Assembly: GCA_029204225.1 (NCBI GenBank)
Contig: CM055099.1
Location: 70,443,349-70,507,348, forward strand
Direction of reading: 5' to 3'
Length of the DNA: 64,000 nucleotides
DNA from: Diphasiastrum complanatum
Taxonomy: Eukaryota > Streptophyta > Lycopodiopsida > Lycopodiales > Lycopodiaceae
This document shows, piece by piece, positions 55,037-64,000 of this stretch (position 1 is its first letter; every line of letters begins with the position of its first letter). Under the pieces are notes generated by a model that did no database searches, was not told where the DNA came from, and saw nothing but the letters and a program-made list of their open reading frames with translations. The position numbers and the translations under genes were made by a program.

Positions 55037-55690
55037 TGTTGGAGAGAGGGGGAGATGAACGACGAACACGAACAAGAAACAAACTCGAACAAGAAATGAC
55101 CGAGAAACGAACTCAAACAGAAAATGTTCATGCGCAGCAGAATAAGTTATACAACTCTCTCCGTAAGCATGACTATGCCTATCAAAATGAACTGAACTTT
55201 AGTGATGGAAATCACGGTCATTCTAGATTACGCAACCAAACATTAGTCAGAAGATTAATTTGTCGCGAATAGCAAGAGAAATTACATGTCGCGAATGATT
55301 CGCGAAGAGCTAGACTATGCTTGACTGATAATTAGTCGCGAATGATTCGCGAAAGACAAGACTAAATGTTAGTCATCTATTACCAGAAAGAACAACTAGA
55401 AAGATTAGATAGAATGAATAATAAGCATAGCATTATTAACACGAATCTGAATGCAGAACAAAGAACTGTATCAAATTAAGTATATCATGTATACATGTCA
55501 ATATTGCGGTAGAGCACAAAATAGTAGCGGAGGAAACCGCGTGCCCTACGAAGCTTATTTCAATATGTAAAAAGGAATAAAACCTTACTTCTGACAAAAA
55601 TGAAGGATCAATGCTCAGGGCATCTACTTCGTTTATGTCGTCTTCTTTGTCGACTTCTCCCAACATCTATAGAATACACAAATGGTATCC
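55037..55690 (-). repeat. LTR of copia A, right copy
   Basis: The inner end at 55037 is exact (TGTTGGAGAG on the plus strand). The outer end is not determined; LTR-like sequence may continue to about 56.1 kb. It contains two copies of the near-palindrome TCGCGAATGATTCGCGA (55289-55305, 55336-55352) and a half copy at 55262. Confidence 0.7.
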
Positions 55691-56664
55691 AGTATATATA
55701 CATAATATTACAGGTGTGCAGATGTGAAAGTACAGAGTGGATGTGCTGTATGTAGGAGATGGTGGGTGGCTGCAATCGTTGTCCGGTCAGTTAGCACAAC
55801 TGCATGGGGTGAGAGTGAAAAGGGTGCGACGTTAGTCAGAGCTGAAGTGAACGTTGGTGATGATGATGCAAAAAGTGCGTCACTTTTACGAATAGCCTTA
55901 GGATTAGTTTTACAGGGTGCCTTAGCTTTTAGGGCACCTTTGGCATTCTGTAAGATAGTGTCCCCTTTTTGCCTGTCACCATAACGCGTGTAAAAACACA
56001 GTGTCGCAATTCTTTCGCCTTTTCTTCGTCTGTGCAAATTTGTGTGTAAATATGCAGACTGCATGACAACGTTAGTAATATGTAGCATGAATGGAGACAG
56101 ATTAAAAAATAGGATTTAGGAGTAAATCTAACACAGATAGTTCAGATGTGACTATAGTACTTGGTTGAGATCGGTCTCATAGAACCGGTTGAGAATAGAC
56201 TAAAGGACTCGGATGAGAGGTAGTGTGGAATAAAGATTTAGAAAAAGTTTGGTAGTGAAACTGCTTAGTTAAAGAAAAAACAAATGAAATATGAATTTTT
56301 GAAGTATAGAATTTTTTCTCAATAGTGAACTAGAGCACTGATTTGTGCTCCAGCAATACTATCATTCAATGTGGCGTTGTGCAAAAAGATATCACAAAAA
56401 GTTTGAATTCTAGCAGATTCTTGGTGCATTAGGTTTTCGAAAATGGCTGGGGATGGCACTCGCATGCTGTGGTTGAGGACTGGTGATGGCACTCGAGAAC
56501 AGATGGAGTAATTGAGTGCGGACGCAATGAGCTGAAGAGCTCCAAAAATGAGCATGGACGCACAAAGATCGCCAAAAATCTGTTGCTAGGAACATAAAAA
56601 GAGCTTGCACGTCGCTAAGGTGCGAATGACTTTGTTTTGGTTTGTTTTTAAGTTGTTGAGGCTT

Positions 56665-56965
56665 GTCTTAGCTCGGTCGATATTTTTTTAAGAGACTGGC
56701 TTGGTCGAGATTTGGTTTAGCTTGACTCGGTTGAGATTTGGTTCAGCTTGACTCCGTCGAGATCTAGTAGTCAGCTCAGTCGAGATTGATTCAGAAGTCT
56801 CGGTTAAGTTCCAACACTCAGCTCGGTCGAGATCGAAGCAAAGCCGTGTGGGACTTGGACTCGGCTCAGTCGAGATCAAACTTGGAGACTCGGGTGAGGA
56901 TCACTCGGGGGTGGTGGAGCACTCGGCTCGATCCAGATCTGATTGGAAGACTCGGTTGAGTGCTC
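56665..56965. repeat. Irregular array of GCTCGGTCGAGAT words
   Basis: About eleven variants of (A)GCTC(G/A)GTCGAGAT or GACTCGGTTGAGA occur at 20-50 base spacing in roughly 300 bp, all in the same orientation. No regular period is visible. No gene is seen in the surrounding 55.7-57.35 kb. Confidence 0.65.
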
Positions 56966-57379
56966 TATCAAATGGGCTTTGTTGTAGAACTTTATGAAGT
57001 AAAAAAAAATACAGTGTTTGAACATGGGGAAGTTCTCACTTTGAGATGGTGTCTCAATTACTAGATTTAGCTATGAACAAAATGATGTCTCATAATTGTA
57101 GAAGGAAATGGACCTACAAAAGTTGAAAAATCTATCATATGAAACTCACCATAAGATGTTGACCTGTAATATTCTTAGTGATGAAAAAATGCATCAAGAT
57201 GATGAGAAAAAGAATGCAGTAAGTACAGAGATAAGCAGGCAAGAAATACAAAACAATAATGAAAATAAAAAACTGAACAAAATATTCACAAAAGGAAGAG
57301 TGGTGTTTCTATATAGGGTCAACAAAAAACAAGTCTTCGTAGTATCACCGTAGCCATTGATGACAATGTCGAGGAGTAC

Positions 57380-58190
57380 TCAGTCAAGTGTTTCTAATTG
57401 GACTGCTCCATTTGGAAAGATTTTATTGATCATGTATGGTCCTTCACTTCTGAATTTTGATTTTCTAGGGAGCTTCTTTGAGATATAGAGAAACACTTTA
57501 TCACCTTTATGGAGATCTTTATTACGGAAGTGACGATCGTGCCAGGCTGTTTGACAACGTTTGTTAACTAATTGTGCGTGATACGAGATGAGACGAGTCT
57601 CGCACAATTGGGCTAACATAAATAGTCTGTTTTGTACTTCTTGTTCGATTGCAACTTTCTCACATAGATTTGTAGAGAAGGCTTGTATTACTCACAAGGA
57701 AGGAACTAAAAACTCAACAGACATTACTGCCTCCAGATGGAAGGGTGTAACCCATCCAGTGACCTTCTTGGGAGTGGTATGATACGTCCAAATAGATGAA
57801 AACAACTTGGTTTCCCAATCTGATCTACTTGTCTCAACTATCTTCGTCAGAATCTTGCAGATAGTCTTGTTAGTGGATTCTGCTTGGCCATTACATCGGG
57901 GGTAGTACGAGGTACTTTTTTGATGGATGATAAGGTAATGGCGTAAGAGATTATCAACCACTTCATTTAAGAAATGTGACCCTCTATCACTAACAAGTTC
58001 GATAGGACAACCAAAACGAGTAATGATGTTTTCATAAAGAAAACTTATGACGGTCTTTGCATTGGCATCCTTTGTGGCTCTAGCCTCAACCCATTTGGTA
58101 GCGTAACTTGTAGAATTAAGGATATAATAGGCTTGAGTGTTTCTGGCTACTGGGATGATGGGCCCAACAACAAAAAATTTCTTTTGGCTA
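57380..58190 (-). pseudogene. Ty3/gypsy fragment F4: integrase core and C-terminus
   Basis: From high to low: VVGPIIPVARNTQ, TKWVEARATKDANAKT, ELVSDRGSHFLNEVV with the second catalytic Asp, YYPRCNGQAESTNKTICK with the Glu, and WTYHTTPKKVTGWVTPF. After a frame change: LAQLCETRLISYHAQL, WHDRHFRNKDLHKGDKVFL and SEGPYMINKIFPNGAVQLE. It is the best-preserved copy of the F integrase in the window (compare 6.7-7.3 kb and 37.7-38.0 kb). No RT or LTR is attached. Confidence 0.8.
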
Positions 58191-58199
58191 CTTGATTTA

Positions 58200-61100
58200 T
58201 ACCATAACTATTTGAGTCCAATTTGATACTAAAAGCTTTTCCTTATCGTCATCTACTAAAGTCTTTTTCACACTCTACCAAAATTCTAAAACATGAAAGA
58301 CCAAATGTGTATCAAAGACAATTCATTGTTGAAGATGTCCACATTGCATTTATTCACCATGGCAAATATGAGTCACGCCAAAACTTGCACATTTTTATTT
58401 TCTCAACTTTGATTGAGACAACTTGTTCCCACTATTGGACATTTATGGTCGTTTGTGTGAATTTACATGGGCATCACAAACAACATAGACGCATGTCACA
58501 TATATTTTCACATACATAGTAAAGCACCCACACCAATTTGACCTTCGATTACCCAATATAATGTTTGTTGTCTTGTTTTCCTTGTAAGTCTTGTATATGC
58601 TTTTCCGTGTTTATGACATTCTTCACAATCTTTATCAAAATTGAGGCAAGTGGCAATCAAACTAAGGACAAAATTATGCCACAAATTAAATTCTTGCTTT
58701 GATGGCTTTGTAAATTAATTTCATCATTTGGCCATGCAAAGAGATGAGATCCACGATCTCGTTTCCTTCAACTCTTTTCTTTGGACTTTTGTATGTTTTT
58801 CATACAATCCACTATAGATAGTTGTTCACTTTTTTATTTGAAGTGTGAATTTTTTGTTGAGACCCCATCAACTAAAGTCCATGCAAACTTATGAAAAAAA
58901 TGTGCTTTACAACATGGTGTCTAAGAACAACACCTTGTGAAAGAGCAAAATGGGTCGATGAAATGCCTTTCTCATTAATGGTTGTGTGGGTTCCACTCAC
59001 CTACTTGTGAGAAGGACTTTGTTATCCGAAACAATGATCATGACCTCATTGGTAGGAACAAATATATTTAACCTCCATCACACATCTCTCTCAATTAAAA
59101 ACTTGGAATGCAAGAAAATTGTAGTAATTTTTTTTTTTCGGTGAGTAGGCAAAATTTAATCAGTGCATGCCAATCACAACTTTCACATAGAGCATTTTTT
59201 ATTCAACAAAGGAAATTGCATGTAGCTTTGTTGCATTGCTCGTTTAAGCTCAAAAGCCATCATCAATGTCACAAATAGTAGTCTATCTGTCAACCACATC
59301 ATTTTGGCATAGACTCTTTGCCAGTTGGTTTGTTACATTGGCGTGCTTGGGTGCTGGTCCAAGGCATTTCAAAGCAACAACAAAGAGATTCCTATATTCA
59401 TGATTTGCCTTTAACACCAAACAAGGAAGCATATAGTAGATTGTTAGATATTGCTTTGCACCCTACACCACATTAGTCCATGTTGCGAAGTTGCTTCACT
59501 TTCTCAAGGGAAACTAGAACACGATTGATTGATGAAATATTTTATGAAGCTTAATAAATAACTATCTGCTTCAACTATTATAATTACAATTCACAAAACT
59601 CTCCTACAAAATATTCATTAAGATTAAGGTACCAAAGTGTGAATGATTTAGCTTTGAGGTCATAAGGTAGCAAAAACATTCTTGAAGGTTCATGCTCTTG
59701 CATTGTGATTTCCTCTTATGCCATAAAATGATGCATGTTTCACTTTATACGAGGATGTAGAAAAGGGTAACAAAAAGAGAGAAAATGAAGTATATACTTT
59801 TAGCTATGTGTATAGTACTTTCTATACTTCTTCAAAAATATTTGTTGGGTGGATTTTGAAGCCAAGCCTCTTGGGCCCAATCCCACTATTGATAGTTAAT
59901 GTAGGGTAGTAGTGCCTTGTATGTATCCTTGAGATGGCATGCAATATTGCAACATGCACTAAATACACATGGAAGTGGGGTGTACTATCACAACAAAGTA
60001 ACATGAAATGAAACGTATAGAAAATGAAATCAAGCGTTTTTAGCAAAGTTATTGACAATGTCAATTTTTAGTTAGCCACTCCTCAATGTCAAGTCCCCTC
60101 TCTCATCACTACACACGTTTCTTGTTTCTTGTCTCTTTCAGTACGAAAGGAAATTTGTGCAATATCATATCCAAGCAAGCATGTAAGAAACAAAAATGAG
60201 TCCACAATTAATTTTTGGCTAGATAATCACTCCACTGCTCAACAATTCCACATATTGTTGTTCAATCTATGATGGCCAACACATTCAAAGTAAAAAGAGT
60301 AGAGTGAGTACCTACATTGACTACTGAGCAATTTGGACATAAAAGTGCAACTCATGTTATTGCAGCAATTGCAAGCTCTATTCAAAGCATGTTGACTCCT
60401 TGCCTTTTCATGTCCGCTTGAGTTGTTGATACGAGCATGAGCTACATGTGTTTCTATAACTAGAATCCGAACCCTTACTCCTCACCTAGTTATGTTTATG
60501 GGAGTGTAGGTATTTGTGTTTTTAGTGCCTACAAGAGTGACAATGTAGATCTCCCCAACTCCTCCCAGGTGAAATTACAATGTAGATGTGTTGGGATTCT
60601 CCACCACCAACCATTTAGTTGCCTTGTGGAGTGGAGGTGACATCTCCACCTCTTACACTTACCTAGATGCCTCATCATCACAATTAACAAGAGCTTCTAA
60701 GAACTTGTGTGAAAGGTGATCAATACCATTTAAGGTGTCTTCACATGTTCGATGACTTGACTCATTATTTATGTCACAAGGTGGGAAGAAGGGGTTGGAT
60801 GGGTAGATCAACCCTTCTCACAAACTGACATGCAAAAATGGGTTGATCTTTCTAATAGCTCATGAAATTTAATGACGTAGAAAAGCATGGGTTATGCTTT
60901 GGACCCTAAATTGACATTTGTCAATACTTAAGAGGGGTAAGTGTCACTCTAGGTCTATTGGTACAAACCTATGGAGCATGGCATCACACATGAACCCCAA
61001 GCTCTTGAGACCAAAGTTTCCTTTAGGACTGATGTTGAATGCTTTGAGTCTTTCTGAAGCCAAACATTTAAATTTTTCACGTACCTCTAACGAATGCTCA
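58200..61100. other. Intergenic DNA without recognisable genes
   Basis: AT-rich, with only short open frames (longest about 100 codons, no known motif). No terminal repeats or RNA genes were seen. Confidence 0.5.
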
Positions 61101-61139
61101 CTTAACGCCTTCTACCAACCATCCAGGACTACGCTATCG

Positions 61140-61454
61140 ATGTCAACCACGTGGCAGCCAGCTGGATCTGACGGTGAGATGCAATTCCGCGCACCTGTTT
61201 CTGCCCATGCGGAACAGACACCCCCGTATCTTGATGGCACATTGGACCCTTAGTTCCGCCACCGTTGGATATTCTCAGAGTCATCCCGATTTTGCCACGC
61301 TAACTGCTGAGAAGTCTACACGTGGAAATATGACGCGTGGCTAGCATTCAAGTGGGCGGGCGTAAAACTATGGCGTGCCATTAAGGCCCTTGGACAGAAA
61401 AAGCTTAAAGAGTAAAAGCGCAACACAACCAGTTCTCGATCAGCAGCAGCAGCT
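61140..61454 (+). promoter_or_regulatory. Probable promoter and 5' UTR of the FabZ gene
   Basis: It contains a palindromic G-box CCACGTGG (61147-61154) with CAGCCAGCTGG beside it, and CCGTTGGAT (61262-61270), the reverse complement of ATCCAACGG. G-boxes are common in plant light- and stress-responsive promoters. No clear TATA box is seen. A (CAG)n stretch directly precedes the start codon. Confidence 0.5.
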
Positions 61455-63429
<1,975 letters not shown>

Positions 63430-63957
63430 GCAAGTTTTTTTTCCTTCTCCCTCTCCCTTTCAGCTCCACGCATTACTTGTATGCTTGATTGTTTGTGCTT
63501 CTCTATCTGTATTTCAGCTTACATAATATTCAATTTCTATATTTTGGTTATTGTTTTGTTACTAGTTTCATTGTTTACATTATGATTTCATCCGGTTTCT
63601 TTATGTAGGATTAAAGAGAGTCTACATAGTATGATAACAAATTTTATCTCCTTTGCATTCCTTCTTGCCTTTTTGAAAATGTTTCTTGATGAAAAACCCA
63701 GGGGCTCCTTGAAATCTTTGTTAGAGTTAATGTTCACATTAGTACCCCTAATGTTGTCATTAAGGATCAATTAGGATTATTGGGCCATGTTTGCATGCTA
63801 ATTCTGGGGGCCTTTACCTATATTTAGTAAAAGTCAAGTTAGACTATAGTTAGGCAAGTTCAAGATTCTAGTGCTTGATTTAGAGCATGAGTTTTCACTA
63901 GTTGATCACGGATTCCACATCATACTCATTCTATGCATAGTTCTTGACAGTGTTGTG

Positions 63958-63973
63958 TCGAACCGCGGTTCGA
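63958..63973. repeat. 16-bp perfect palindrome TCGAACCGCGGTTCGA
   Basis: It lies within the last 45 bases and resembles the TTCGAACCG words at 17.2 kb. It may mark the edge of another transposon that continues to the right. Confidence 0.6.
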
Positions 63974-64000
63974 ACCAGGAAAAAAAGAGAAAAAAAACTT

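Larger units (their letters stand above)
50400..55690 (-). mobile_element. copia family A, right copy (minus), broken by copia B
   Basis: The LTR part (55037 upward), primer site (55025-55036) and gag N-terminus (54879-54480) are separated from the gag C-terminus, protease and integrase start (51187-50400) by copia B sequence. It is the same family as 0.72-3.99 kb: the LTR ends are homologous, and the zinc knuckle CKRNNHKIQDC and LSKVLYVPNLSNL are shared. It ends near 50400 within the integrase zinc-binding region. Confidence 0.8.

Noticed and set aside
55708-56088. 126-residue minus frame
   Set aside because: No motif; lies in or next to the copia A LTR, and the left copy has no equivalent.

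Overview
The window is nuclear DNA of a land plant, almost certainly a seed plant with a large, retrotransposon-rich genome. It holds two recognisable single-copy plant genes with spliceosomal introns: REV7/MAD2B, the DNA polymerase zeta subunit, and the 5' part of a plastid-targeted 3-hydroxyacyl-ACP dehydratase of the FabZ type. Most of the remainder is LTR retrotransposon sequence of several ages, with a degraded hAT transposon, solo LTRs, a foldback element and GA microsatellites. I cannot name the species from sequence alone.

Layout. 0.7-4.0 kb: decayed Ty1/copia element (family A). 4.0-7.3 kb: two oppositely oriented Ty3/gypsy fragments (family F). 7.3-10.2 kb: LTR-like and gag-like remnants. 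10.2-14.3 kb: AT-rich DNA with a foldback element and tandem repeats. 15.2-29.4 kb: REV7, five coding exons, 206 codons plus stop. Its second intron is about 13.1 kb and uses a GC donor. It contains a hAT transposase pseudogene, whose last exon is split by a nearly intact Ty3/gypsy chromovirus (E, 20397-26806, target duplication GAGAC). 31.3-36.4 kb: remnants of an unusual gene in which a ParB-like domain is followed by a beta-class DNA amino-methyltransferase, interrupted by a solo LTR (35007-35740, target duplication TCTAT). 37.7-38.0 kb: another F fragment. 39.0-48.8 kb: decayed copia C, into which a young, apparently intact copia D (41101-46961, LTRs that read as identical, target duplication ATGAC, one 1316-residue gag-pol frame) has inserted on the opposite strand. 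48.9-50.4 kb: gag-like remnant. 50.4-55.7 kb: minus-strand copia A broken by copia B, with a chimeric fusion at about 51187. 56.6-57.0 kb: irregular repeat array. 57.4-58.2 kb: F integrase. 61.1-64.0 kb: promoter and first three exons of the FabZ gene, with a 264-bp GA tract 25 bases before the second exon.

Order of events. Nesting shows that E is younger than the hAT element, that D is younger than C, and that the solo LTR is younger than the ParB-methyltransferase gene. D and E are the most recent arrivals because their LTR pairs are (nearly) identical and their target duplications are perfect. The host genes appear functional as read: the REV7 exons join in frame, and the FabZ exons keep the catalytic His and Glu at the expected spacing of 14 residues. 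The ParB-methyltransferase remnant is the least ordinary item in the window.
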